Assembly: GCF_000023125.1 (NCBI RefSeq)
Contig: NC_013037.1
Span: forward strand, 5,806,501-5,870,500
DNA: 64,000 nucleotides
Direction: 5' to 3'
From: Dyadobacter fermentans DSM 18053
GTDB lineage: Bacteria; Bacteroidota; Bacteroidia; Cytophagales; Spirosomataceae
The notes below the pieces were generated by a model. It worked only from the letters and a program-made list of their open reading frames with translations, made no database searches and was not told where the DNA came from. Made by a program: the position numbers and the translations under genes. Shown in pieces: positions 10,000 to 17,880 of this stretch. Numbering within the stretch: position 1 is the first letter of the stretch; every line of letters starts with the position of its first letter.

Positions 10000-10151
10000 A
10001 GCCACAGAGTGGCTACCTGTTTGTAGCAATCGAATGCCGATTTAGCGGCTGGCCCCGGAGGGGCCTCCTGCGCATTGATTAGGCGGCTCCTACGGAGCCA
10101 GAACGTGGGTCGTATTTGGATTGCTATAAACAGGATGGCCCGCCAGGCCAT
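10000..10151. repeat. Hairpin-rich REP-like element between hslU and the esterase
   Basis: Four perfect hairpins lie in 152 bp: AGCCAC-AGA-GTGGCT (10000-10014), GGCCCC-GGA-GGGGCC (10051-10065), GGCTCC-TAC-GGAGCC (10085-10099) and ATGGCC-N5-GGCCAT (10135-10151). A long-range inverted pair, CCTGTTTGTAGCAATC (10016-10031) and its near-complement (10119-10134, one mismatch), brackets the two central hairpins. It occupies most of the 299-bp gap between two convergent genes. The hairpin / inverted-pair layout parallels the 213-bp units at 11.9-13.0 kb. No gene is seen in the gap. Confidence 0.75.
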
Positions 10152-10241
10152 GTTTTTTCGTCCTTTTGCATTGTTTCATCCAAAGCTTCAAACTCCATTA
10201 CTTCCGAACTCCCTTTTCGCTATTTCTTCCCATTCTTCCTT

Positions 10242-11333
10242 TTATTCAAAAAACAACCATTCAAAAGCCTTCGGAAATTCTTTGCTCCATTGCTTTTCTT
10301 CGTGTTCGCCTTTGGCGTCGACGGATGATTTGATTTTGACGCGGCTGTAACCGAAGCTTTGGGTTTCGAGCGTTTCTTTGAGTTTGTTGACGTTCGGGAT
10401 CATATGGGCGCCTTCCTTGCCGCCGGCATAGAGGTAAATGCGCGTTTCAAACGGCTCGAAGAAATGGATGGCGTCGAAATACACTTTTTCTGAAATCCAC
10501 AGCGCTGGTGAAAACACGAGGAATTTACCGAATGTCTGCGGGAACATCAGCGCGGCGTAAGCGGCCAGCAGCCCACCTACCGAGCTTCCGCCAATGCCCG
10601 TATTGAGCCGGTCGGTTTTGGTGCGGTATTTCGCGTCGATATGCGTTTTCAGGGGGCCGGCGATAAATTGCAGGAATTTGGCACCGTGGCCCTTGCCCAG
10701 CTTCGGATTGTCGTAAGGCGATAGTTCCTGAATGCGGTCTTCTTCACCGTGGTCCAGCGCCACCACGATAACGCCCGCTCTGCCGATTCTGGCAAGTTTT
10801 GCAAGGCTTTGGTCGATTTCCCAGTTGCCATATTCAGACCCTTCTCCGAAAAGATTCTGGCCGTCGGTCATGTACAGCACCGGAAAGCGCTGGTCGGGAT
10901 TGTCGTAATATTCATGCGGCAGCAGCACGCGCACGCGGCGGGTTTTGCTGAACTGCGCGATCTCAAAGTGTTCCGAAACAGTTTCAATGATCGGCGATAC
11001 GTCTGATTTGGCCAGGAGGTCGGTTTGCCAGCGGATCACGCTGTCCCGGATGAGGGTTTCCCCGGCTTTGATGAAACGGTTGGCATAAGGTCGGCCGGCA
11101 CGGTCCAGTTCCACCTGGTTCCAGCCGCCGCGGGTGTATTTATATTCGATGGGATCGGGTAGATCGGCATCATCCTGGAACTGGTAGCGATAATGTCCGG
11201 GGCTCACCATTGTCATGCGGTATTCTTCCAGATCGGGAAGCCATTTGCAGAAATTCCCGGTGATGAATACCGGGCGGTCATCAGATGGAACGGTGCTTAG
11301 TTCAATGGTAAGGGTTTCAACTTCTACTTGCAT
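10242..11333 (-). CDS. Alpha/beta-hydrolase of the esterase D / enterochelin-esterase-like family with N-terminal beta domain
   Basis: Predicted carboxyl-ester hydrolase of 363 residues. Residues 1-100 look like an immunoglobulin- or starch-binding-like beta domain (VFITGNFCKWLPDLEEYRM..). The catalytic domain (about 130-360) has RFPVLYMTDGQNLF and the nucleophile elbow GGSSVGG, followed by FSPALW, as in PF00756 esterases. There is no signal peptide, so it is probably cytoplasmic. folA lies 52 bp upstream on the same strand, so the two may be cotranscribed. The natural substrate is unknown; siderophore hydrolysis is only one possibility. Confidence 0.8.
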   Translation of the reverse strand: MQVEVETLTIELSTVPSDDRPVFITGNFCKWLPDLEEYRMTMVSPGHYRYQFQDDADLPDPIEYKYTRGGWNQVELDRAGRPYANRFIKAGETLIRDSVIRWQTDLLAKSDVSPIIETVSEHFEIAQFSKTRRVRVLLPHEYYDNPDQRFPVLYMTDGQNLFGEGSEYGNWEIDQSLAKLARIGRAGVIVVALDHGEEDRIQELSPYDNPKLGKGHGAKFLQFIAGPLKTHIDAKYRTKTDRLNTGIGGSSVGGLLAAYAALMFPQTFGKFLVFSPALWISEKVYFDAIHFFEPFETRIYLYAGGKEGAHMIPNVNKLKETLETQSFGYSRVKIKSSVDAKGEHEEKQWSKEFPKAFEWLFFE

Positions 11334-11385
11334 TCTACTCTTATACTTTCATTGAGTCACTATGGGTTACGAGCTACAAAAGTAC

Positions 11386-11886
11386 TTATTTATCAGCTTT
11401 TTTAATATAATTTATGAATTCAAACGGAAAAATATGACGTTCGTCAGGCTCATGACTGATGCGTTCGGTTTCCGTCCAGGCCTCCGGTTCGCGGATTGAA
11501 AAGAAGGTATCGCCCACTACGGACGTGTGCACTTTGGTAAGGTAAATATGCGTGGCAATGGCCTGCGACTGCTCATAAATTTCCCCTCCGCCGACAATAC
11601 AAACTTCTTGACTGTCAATTTCTTTTGCCTTTTCAAGCGCCTCGTCGAGGGAATGCACCACCACCACGCCATCGAACGCGAAATTCGCATTCCGCGTAAT
11701 GACGATCGACGTCCTGCCGGGCAACGGTTTCCCGATGGATTCGAACGTTTTCCGGCCCATGATCATCGGGTGGCCTAAGGTGAGTTGTTTAAACCGTTTG
11801 AGGTCGTCGGACAAGCGCCAGAGAAGCTGATTATCCCTGCCAATCGCGCCATTTTCGGCGGCGGCTACAATGATGGAAATTTTCAT
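11386..11886 (-). CDS. folA: Dihydrofolate reductase
   Basis: NADPH-dependent reduction of dihydrofolate to tetrahydrofolate. The 166 residues from ATG 11886 give the canonical start MKISIIVAAAENGAIGRDNQLLW. GRKTFESIGKPLPGR (NADPH site) and the VCIVGGGEIYEQ segment follow. An upstream ATG at 11937 would add 17 unrelated residues and reach into the repeat array, so it is rejected. The 5' side of the gene abuts the 213-bp repeat array, so its promoter must lie in or very near repeat unit 1, or it is read through from upstream. Confidence 0.95.
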   Translation of the reverse strand: MKISIIVAAAENGAIGRDNQLLWRLSDDLKRFKQLTLGHPMIMGRKTFESIGKPLPGRTSIVITRNANFAFDGVVVVHSLDEALEKAKEIDSQEVCIVGGGEIYEQSQAIATHIYLTKVHTSVVGDTFFSIREPEAWTETERISHEPDERHIFPFEFINYIKKADK

Positions 11887-11927
11887 TTGGGTATTGATGT
11901 TTTTGCAAAGATGAAACAATATGCGTT

Positions 11928-13000
11928 GCCAACGCATTGTTGTTTCATCCCTGACGGATTTACGGAAGCATTGGGCACTTTATCGTTGCTACCGATATTA
12001 CATCGCTAACGCGATTTGTATCTGATGTTCGGCGATGCGGTTATTACGATAGCAGCAATGCCGTCAGGCATGAAATATTGGTAGCAGATAGCCATAACCG
12101 ACTTGTTAAAATGCCCTTGGGCATGTAACGACAGTGTAATGCTGACGCATTGTTGTTTCATCCCTGACGGGATTTACGGAAGCATTAGGCACTTTATCAT
12201 TGCTACCGATATTACATCGCTACGCGATTTGTATCTAGCGTTTGGCGATGCGGTTATGATGATAGCAGCAATGCCGTCAGGCATGAAATATTGGTAGCAG
12301 ATAGCCGTAATCCAATTGGTAAAATGCCCTTGGGCATGTAACGACAGCGTGATGCCGACGCATTGTTGTTTCATCCCTGACGGGATTTACGAAATCGTTT
12401 GCGATTCACAATTGCTACCGATATTATATCGCTAACGCGATTTGCATCTGATCTTCGGCGATGCGGTTATGATGATATTAGCAATGCCGTCAGGCATGAA
12501 ATATTGGTAGCAGATAGCCGTAATCCAATTGGTAAAATGCCCTTGGGCATGTAACGACAGCGTGATGCCGACGCATTGTTGTTTCATCCCTGACGGGATT
12601 TACGGAAGCATTGGTCACTTTATCATTGCTACCGATATTACATCGCTACGCGATTTGTATCTAGCGTTCGGCGATGCGGTTATGATGATAGCAGGAATGC
12701 CGTCAGGCATGAAATATTGGTAGCAGATAGCCGTAACCCAGTTGGTAAATGCCCTTGGGCATGTAACGACAGCCTAACGCCTATGCATTCTTGTTGCATC
12801 CCTGACGGGATTCCCGAAATCATTTGTCATTACTGCTACCGATATTACTTCGCTAACGCGATTTGTATCTGATGTTCGGCGATGCGGTTATGATGATAGC
12901 AGCAATGCCGTCAGGCATGTAATACTGGTAGAAAGCCGCAACCTGGTACATAATGCCCTTGGGCATGTAACAGCAACGCATTGCCGGCCAGGTTACGCGA
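11928..13000. repeat. Five-unit tandem array of 213-bp hairpin-rich repeats
   Basis: The hairpin ATGCC-GTCA-GGCAT starts at 12058, 12271, 12484, 12697 and 12904. ATCCC-TGAC-GGGAT starts at 11947 (one base short), 12160, 12373, 12586 and 12798. ATGCCC-TT-GGGCAT starts at 12111, 12324, 12537, 12749 and 12953. The spacing is thus 213 bp, shrinking slightly in the last unit. Each unit also has ATCGC-N3/4-GCGAT and a long-range inverted pair, GCTACCGATATT against AATATTGGTAGC. Short open frames inside units are by-products of the repeat. The array lies between the transposase-like gene and folA. Confidence 0.93.
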
Positions 13001-13005
13001 TTTCG

Positions 13006-13467
13006 TTATTCCGGCATTTTGAAAACATACCGCTCATCAAACTTCACTTCAAACTTTTCCAAAAATGCCTGATACTCTTCCTGAAACGTCATTTTTCGAT
13101 GATGTTCTTTCTGTGTTTGAATGTAACGGATAACGTCGGGAACTTGTGATTTGGAATAAGAAAACACCCCATATCCCGATTGCCATTCGAACCGGCTTGC
13201 ACAAAACCGATTTACGTTGATCCATTGCGATGAATCCGCTTTGACATCCTGCATCAAATCTGCGATCGACTGGTGGGTGCGGAATCCAACGAGCATGTGC
13301 AAATGATCGCTCATGCCATTGATAGCGATCATTTTGTGCTTACGGGCCTCTACGATGCCCGTTATGTATTTGTACAATCCGATTTCCCAATCCGGTCTGA
13401 TCAGGGCTTGCCGGTATTTTGGCGCAAAAATGAAATGTAGGTGAACCTGCGAATACATATTTGCCAT
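13006..13467 (-). CDS. IS200/IS605-type Y1 transposase, REP-associated (RAYT-like)
   Basis: Single-domain HUH endonuclease of 153 residues. The metal-binding HUH motif is H55-L-H57 within MSDHLHMLVG. The catalytic tyrosine is probably Y115 in VIRYIQTQKEHH. There is no accessory tnpB and no insertion-sequence ends beyond the adjacent array of hairpins, which is the arrangement of REP-associated transposases. It lies 38 bp downstream of fmt on the same strand and ends at the edge of the array. The frame is intact, so the enzyme may be active. A plain IS200-like transposase is the alternative call. Confidence 0.88.
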   Translation of the reverse strand: MANMYSQVHLHFIFAPKYRQALIRPDWEIGLYKYITGIVEARKHKMIAINGMSDHLHMLVGFRTHQSIADLMQDVKADSSQWINVNRFCASRFEWQSGYGVFSYSKSQVPDVIRYIQTQKEHHRKMTFQEEYQAFLEKFEVKFDERYVFKMPE

Positions 13468-13505
13468 GGTATAGTGGTGTAAAGTGTATATGTAGGTGGG
13501 AGGTG

Positions 13506-14426
13506 TTACAACTTATACCCCCTCAAAAAATCCCCGATCGCCATCCGCTTCTTCCCCTCAATCTGCAATTCCTCGATCGCTAGCCAGCCGTCGCCGGTGC
13601 GGAAATGCAGGTAAGTTTTGTTATCGGTAGTGTATTCGCCCGGCTGCGCGTTGCCTTCGAAATCCACCATTTTTGTTTTAAATACCTTGCATGAAAACGC
13701 ATTCAGCGTGGTCCAGGCGGCAGGGTAGGGCGAGAGGCCTCTTACGAAGTTGTGAATGTCCGAGGCCGGTTTGTTCCAGTCGATTTCACAGGTCTCGCGG
13801 AAGATTTTCGGTGCGGCTTTGATATCGTGCGGTTCGTCCTGCGGTTCCTGCGGATAGGAGCCTTGTGCAATCGCTTCAACGGTCTTCACGACCAGGTCCG
13901 CGCCCTTGCGCATGAGCCGTTCGTACAGTGTGCCTGCATTGTCGTCCGGAGAAATGGGTTCTTTGTCCTGAAAAATGATTTTGCCCGTATCAATATCCTT
14001 TTCGATGAAGAATGTGGTGACGCCGGTTTCGGTTTCGCCATTGATCACCGCCCAGTTGATCGGCGCCGCGCCGCGGTACTGGGGCAAAAGAGAGCTGTGT
14101 AGGTTGAATGTCCCTTTCGCCGGCATGTTCCACACCACTTCCGGCAGCATCCTGAACGCGACCACCACCTGCAAGTCGGCGTTGTACGATTTAAGCTCTT
14201 CCAGGAATGCCGGGTTTTTCAGCTTTTCGGGCTGTAACACGGGGATACCCTGCGATTCGGCATATACTTTAACGGGCGATGACGTCTGCTTCTGGCCCCG
14301 GCCCGCAGGCTTGTCCGGAACGGTCACGACGGCCACGACATTAGATTTGTTCTCTACCAGACTTTGTAAACTCGGGACGGCAAATTCGGGCGTCCCCATA
14401 AAAATAATTCTCAAAGGATTTGACAT
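13506..14426 (-). CDS. fmt: Methionyl-tRNA formyltransferase
   Basis: Formylates initiator Met-tRNA using 10-formyl-tetrahydrofolate. The 306 residues from ATG 14426 start MSNPLRIIFMGTPEFAVPSL, the typical N-terminus. The catalytic segment FNLHSSLLPQYRGAAPINWAVING and the C-terminal OB-like domain follow. An ATG 42 bp further upstream only adds non-conserved residues. The RAYT-like gene follows closely on the same strand, apparently inserted between fmt and folA. Confidence 0.95.
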   Translation of the reverse strand: MSNPLRIIFMGTPEFAVPSLQSLVENKSNVVAVVTVPDKPAGRGQKQTSSPVKVYAESQGIPVLQPEKLKNPAFLEELKSYNADLQVVVAFRMLPEVVWNMPAKGTFNLHSSLLPQYRGAAPINWAVINGETETGVTTFFIEKDIDTGKIIFQDKEPISPDDNAGTLYERLMRKGADLVVKTVEAIAQGSYPQEPQDEPHDIKAAPKIFRETCEIDWNKPASDIHNFVRGLSPYPAAWTTLNAFSCKVFKTKMVDFEGNAQPGEYTTDNKTYLHFRTGDGWLAIEELQIEGKKRMAIGDFLRGYKL

Positions 14427-14477
14427 AAGAAGATGCCGCTTTTGGATAAAAATGGTGTTACCATTCACAAATATTGT

Positions 14478-14485
14478 TATTTTTG
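14478..14485 (+). promoter_or_regulatory. Possible Bacteroidota -7 promoter element of the greA leader
   Basis: TATTTTTG matches the Bacteroidota primary-sigma -7 consensus TAnnTTTG. It lies in the fmt-greA divergent gap, about 95 bp upstream of a terminator-like hairpin. No convincing -33 partner was found. Confidence 0.3.
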
Positions 14486-14581
14486 TCGTTCTTACCAGAA
14501 AATTATGGTGAACACAAAATCATATATCAACCGAAAAGAAAAGGTCTTCTAGCCTTCTACGAGAGTATCGTTAACTCTGTA

Positions 14582-14610
14582 GAGCGGTCTTCGAGCCGTT
14601 CTTTTTTTTT
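14582..14610 (+). terminator. Terminator-like hairpin in the greA leader
   Basis: GAGCGG-N8-CCGTTC (one G-U pair) is followed directly by nine T residues, 48 bp before the greA start. No gene ends here on the plus strand, so it may be an attenuator, the 3' end of a short RNA, or fortuitous. Confidence 0.5.
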
Positions 14611-14657
14611 ATGTAGAATTTCAAAAATCAAAAAGACTTATAAACTAAATAAAGGTC

Positions 14658-15140
14658 ATGGCTAAAATTTCATACTACACGGAAGAAGGACTAAACAAGC
14701 TGAGGAACGAGCTGAATGAGATGAAAACCAAAGGCCGCACGGAGATTGCACGACAAATTGCAGAGGCGCGGGATAAAGGTGATTTGAGTGAGAATGCAGA
14801 ATACGATGCGGCGAAAGACGCACAGGGCATGCACGAAATGAAAATCGCCAAACTCGAAGAAATCCTGTCCAACGCACGCGTGATCGACGAGTCGTCCATG
14901 GATACTTCCCAGGTTTCGGTACTTTCCAAAGTGAAGATCAAAAACCGTAAGAATGGAATGGAAGTCACGTACACACTCGTTTCGGAGGAAGAAGCGGATC
15001 TTAAAGCCGGCAAAATTTCCGTAGGTTCACCGATCGGCAAAGGGCTTTTGGGTAAAAAAGTGGGCGAAACCACCGAAATCAAGGTGCCTGCCGGCATGAT
15101 GGAATTTGAAGTACTGGATATCAGCCGTTTCAGCGAGTAA
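14658..15140 (+). CDS. greA: Transcription elongation factor GreA
   Basis: Binds the RNA polymerase secondary channel and stimulates transcript cleavage to rescue stalled complexes. The 160 residues form an N-terminal coiled coil (about 8-75, with the GDLSENAEYDAAKDAQG tip carrying the acidic residues) and a C-terminal FKBP-like domain (about 82-158, ending PAGMMEFEVLDI). Length is normal. A strong terminator follows at 15162-15204, and the leader contains a terminator-like hairpin. Confidence 0.97.
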   Translation: MAKISYYTEEGLNKLRNELNEMKTKGRTEIARQIAEARDKGDLSENAEYDAAKDAQGMHEMKIAKLEEILSNARVIDESSMDTSQVSVLSKVKIKNRKNGMEVTYTLVSEEEADLKAGKISVGSPIGKGLLGKKVGETTEIKVPAGMMEFEVLDISRFSE

Positions 15141-15161
15141 TCGTTTACAGATACAGAATGC

Positions 15162-15204
15162 GTTGGGTTGCGGAATGGACGACATTTCGCAACCCAACTT
15201 TTTT
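15162..15204 (+). terminator. Intrinsic terminator of greA
   Basis: GTTGGGTTGCG pairs perfectly with CGCAACCCAAC across a 15-base loop and is followed by six T residues. Confidence 0.88.
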
Positions 15205-15272
15205 GTGGTAATTTGATAACCGGCCAATGCCCGGCCGGCAGTAATCCGTTCCCCGAACACCGCAATGTCACG

Positions 15273-15596
15273 ATGCGCTTCAAAGGCTTTTTGCTAAATA
15301 TTCCCTCGCTATGGGTCGATGGCATGGCCCTGTTCCCGTTCATCCTGTCGCGCCGCAAAACGCCGTCGCGGTATTTCCTGAACCACGAGCGAATTCATTT
15401 AAAGCAACAGCTTGAACTCGGGCTGGTTATCTTTTATGTCTGGTATTTTGTAGAATATTTAATCCGATTGGCCCAATACAGAAAGCATTATTTAGCCTAT
15501 CTTCATATTTCGTTTGAAAAGGAAGCCTACACGCACGAACGCGACCTCGGGTACCTGCGGAAGCGTCGGTTTTGCGCGTGGTGGAAGTATCTTTAA
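15273..15596 (+). CDS. Small predicted membrane protein with HExxH motif, family unknown
   Basis: 107 residues from ATG 15273; an upstream in-frame ATG at 15168 would place the N-terminus inside the greA terminator and is rejected. The sequence carries HERIH (38-42) within NHERIHLKQQLELG. A hydrophobic helix (about 48-66) and a downstream acidic FEKEAY segment (81-86) follow. HExxH plus a distal Glu is the signature of gluzincin metallopeptidases, so a membrane minimal protease is possible, but the protein is very short for one. It lies 34 bp upstream of the M42 peptidase gene on the same strand. Confidence 0.65.
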   Translation: MRFKGFLLNIPSLWVDGMALFPFILSRRKTPSRYFLNHERIHLKQQLELGLVIFYVWYFVEYLIRLAQYRKHYLAYLHISFEKEAYTHERDLGYLRKRRFCAWWKYL

Positions 15597-15630
15597 CAAC
15601 ACATTATCAGTAGTTATTTAAATTAAATCT

Positions 15631-16701
15631 ATGTCAGATCAGAGCACAGAGTTTCTTTATAAGTACCTGAACAATGCGTCTCCTACCGGCTTCGAGTCGA
15701 CCGGTCAGCAGATATGGCTCGACTATATCAAGCCATATATCGAAGAACAGATTATCGATGTATACGGAACGGCCGTAGGCGTGATCGGCCCCGGCCAGGA
15801 CTACAAGGTGGTGATCGAAGCCCATTCCGATGAGATTTCGTGGTTTGTGAACTACATTTCCGAAGACGGCTACATCCACGTGCGCCGCAATGGCGGTTCC
15901 GACGCGGCCATTGCCCCATCCATGCGCGTAAACCTGCACACGGCCAAAGGCGTGGTGAAAGGGGTTTTCGGCTGGCCGGCGATCCACGTGCGCGAAGTGG
16001 CCAAGGACCAGGTCCCCAAAGTGCACGAGCTGTTCATCGATGTGGGTGCTGCCAAAAAGGATGAGGTGCTTGAAATGGGCATTCACGTAGGTACCGTGGT
16101 CACTTTCGCGGACGGGCTGGATGAACTCAACGATAAATATTACCTGGGCCGCGCGCTCGACAACCGCATGGGCGGTTATATGATCGCCGAAGTGGCGCGC
16201 ATGCTGCACGAAAACAATGTGAAGTTGCCGTTTACCTTATATGTGGTGAATGCGGTGCAGGAAGAAATCGGCCTCCGCGGTGCGGAAATGATCTCCCGCC
16301 GCTTGAAACCCGACCTGGCGATTTGTACTGACGTGACGCACGACACACAGTCGCCGATGTACAATAAAAAGGAGCAAGGTGACCTGAAATGCGGCAGCGG
16401 CCCGGTGATCTGCTACGGCCCGGCGGTACAGAACAATGTCCGCGACCTGCTGATCCGCGTGGCGGAGGAGAAAAAGATCCCGTTCCAGCGTCAGGCGGTG
16501 AGCCGCTCCACCGGCACGGATACGGACTCATTTGCCTACTCCACAGAAGGTGTCGCATCCGCATTGATCTCATTACCATTGAAATACATGCACACCACCG
16601 TGGAAATGGTTGCCAAAGAGGACGTGCAGAACGTAATACAACTGATGTACGACGTACTGCTTTCGCTGAAAGGCGGGGAGGATTTTCGTTACATTAAATA
16701 A
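15631..16701 (+). CDS. M42 family metallo-aminopeptidase
   Basis: Cytosolic, co-catalytic zinc aminopeptidase (glutamyl aminopeptidase / deblocking type). The 356 residues show the metal-binding and catalytic motifs EAHSDEI (His ligand), RALDNRMGG (bridging Asp), VQEEIGLRGA (catalytic and ligand Glu), CTDVTHDTQ and a late KYMHTTVEM His. Length fits the family. It probably shares a transcript with the small HExxH protein just upstream and ends at a long perfect hairpin. Substrate preference cannot be set from sequence. Confidence 0.93.
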   Translation: MSDQSTEFLYKYLNNASPTGFESTGQQIWLDYIKPYIEEQIIDVYGTAVGVIGPGQDYKVVIEAHSDEISWFVNYISEDGYIHVRRNGGSDAAIAPSMRVNLHTAKGVVKGVFGWPAIHVREVAKDQVPKVHELFIDVGAAKKDEVLEMGIHVGTVVTFADGLDELNDKYYLGRALDNRMGGYMIAEVARMLHENNVKLPFTLYVVNAVQEEIGLRGAEMISRRLKPDLAICTDVTHDTQSPMYNKKEQGDLKCGSGPVICYGPAVQNNVRDLLIRVAEEKKIPFQRQAVSRSTGTDTDSFAYSTEGVASALISLPLKYMHTTVEMVAKEDVQNVIQLMYDVLLSLKGGEDFRYIK

Positions 16702-16704
16702 TGC

Positions 16705-16736
16705 GTTTTCAGGGCCGGGATTCCGGCCCTGAAAAC
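16705..16736 (+). terminator. Long perfect hairpin after the M42 peptidase gene
   Basis: GTTTTCAGGGCCGG pairs over 14 bp with CCGGCCCTGAAAAC around a GATT loop, four bases after the stop. The terminal U-tract is missing because the stem itself ends in the A-run, so it may stabilise the message end rather than terminate strictly. Confidence 0.65.
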
Positions 16737-16789
16737 AACACACACTTTTCGTTAGATACTTCATAACTTCATCAACTTACTGGAAAACA

Positions 16790-17842
16790 ATGGACAACAG
16801 GGCACGCGGGCGCGGGGCCGCAATCAACACGCGCAACAAATTCTTCAAGCACGAGCTCGAATACACTTCCGAAGACTGGCAGCAGTGGGAAGATCCCGAG
16901 GTAAATCCCAAAACACAATTCATTGAAGAGGAATCCAAAACACTCATGAGTGTCTCGGACAGTCCCGATTTACCTAACTTTCATTCGATTAACCCCTACC
17001 GCGGCTGCGAACACGGCTGCATTTATTGCTACGCCCGTAACTCCCACGAATACTGGGGCTTCTCGGCGGGCCTGGACTTTGAGACCAAAATTGTGGTTAA
17101 AAAGAATGCACCGCAGTTGCTGGAAAAGCTGTTCAATTCCAAAAAATGGGTGCCGCATCACATTCATATTTCCGGCAATACCGATTGCTACCAGCCCGGT
17201 GAAAAGAAGTACCGCATTACGCGGCAGCTACTGGAAATCTGCCTGCGCTACCGAAATCCGGTAAGTATTCTCACCAAAAATGCGCTGATACTTCGTGACC
17301 TGGATGTTTTGGAAAAAATGGCGAAGCTGAACCTCGTGCACGCGGCACTGTCCATCACGTCGCTCAACGAAGAGCTGCGCAGTGCCCTCGAACCGCGGAC
17401 GGTAACCGGCAAAAGGCGTTTGCAGGTGCTGAAAACATTGAGCGAAGCCGGTATTCCGACGGGCGTGATGACGGCGCCGATCATCCCCGGCCTGAACGAC
17501 CAGGAAATACCGGCGCTGATCCAGGCAATTGCCGAAAATGGCGCATTATGGTCGCATTACACGGTGGTGCGGCTGAACGGCGCCATTTCAACGTTGTTCG
17601 ACGAATGGATTCACCACCACTTTCCGGACCGTGCGGCCAAAGTGCTGAACCAGATCAAAGAATGCCACGGCGGCGCGGTGAACGACTCCCGGTTCGGGAT
17701 CAGGATGGTGGGAGAGGGGAATTTCGCGGAGCATATCCGGCAGTTGCACGAACATTGCTGCCGGAAATACCTTTCTGGGCGTGAATTGCCGCCTTTGGAC
17801 ACGTCGCAATTTATGCGGGCTGGGCAGATGCGGCTGTTTTAA
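16790..17842 (+). CDS. PA0069-family radical SAM protein (SplB-like fold)
   Basis: Radical S-adenosylmethionine enzyme of 350 residues. The iron-sulfur motif is CxxxCxxC at C73, C77 and C80 in YRGCEHGCIYCYARNSHEYWG. SGNTDCYQPGEKKYRITRQLLEI and VHAALSITSLNEELRSALEPRT blocks follow, as in the PA0069/Rv2578c group related to spore photoproduct lyase. The reaction is not established for this group. It precedes the NamZ gene by 38 bp on the same strand, with no hairpin between them, so they may be cotranscribed, though a functional link is not evident. Confidence 0.9.
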   Translation: MDNRARGRGAAINTRNKFFKHELEYTSEDWQQWEDPEVNPKTQFIEEESKTLMSVSDSPDLPNFHSINPYRGCEHGCIYCYARNSHEYWGFSAGLDFETKIVVKKNAPQLLEKLFNSKKWVPHHIHISGNTDCYQPGEKKYRITRQLLEICLRYRNPVSILTKNALILRDLDVLEKMAKLNLVHAALSITSLNEELRSALEPRTVTGKRRLQVLKTLSEAGIPTGVMTAPIIPGLNDQEIPALIQAIAENGALWSHYTVVRLNGAISTLFDEWIHHHFPDRAAKVLNQIKECHGGAVNDSRFGIRMVGEGNFAEHIRQLHEHCCRKYLSGRELPPLDTSQFMRAGQMRLF

Positions 17843-17880
17843 CTGAAAAACCCTATTTTAGTCTTCCTAATCCCAACCAG

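Noticed and set aside
12103-12723. Short near-identical open frames inside the repeat units (for example 12103-12297, 12529-12723 and 12174-12374)
   Set aside because: They are the same frame recurring with the 213-bp period, with no start signals or protein-like composition.
11928-13000. CRISPR array
   Set aside because: The period is 213 bp and the whole unit is repeated with little unique sequence between copies; there are no 25-40 bp repeats with unique spacers and no cas genes nearby.
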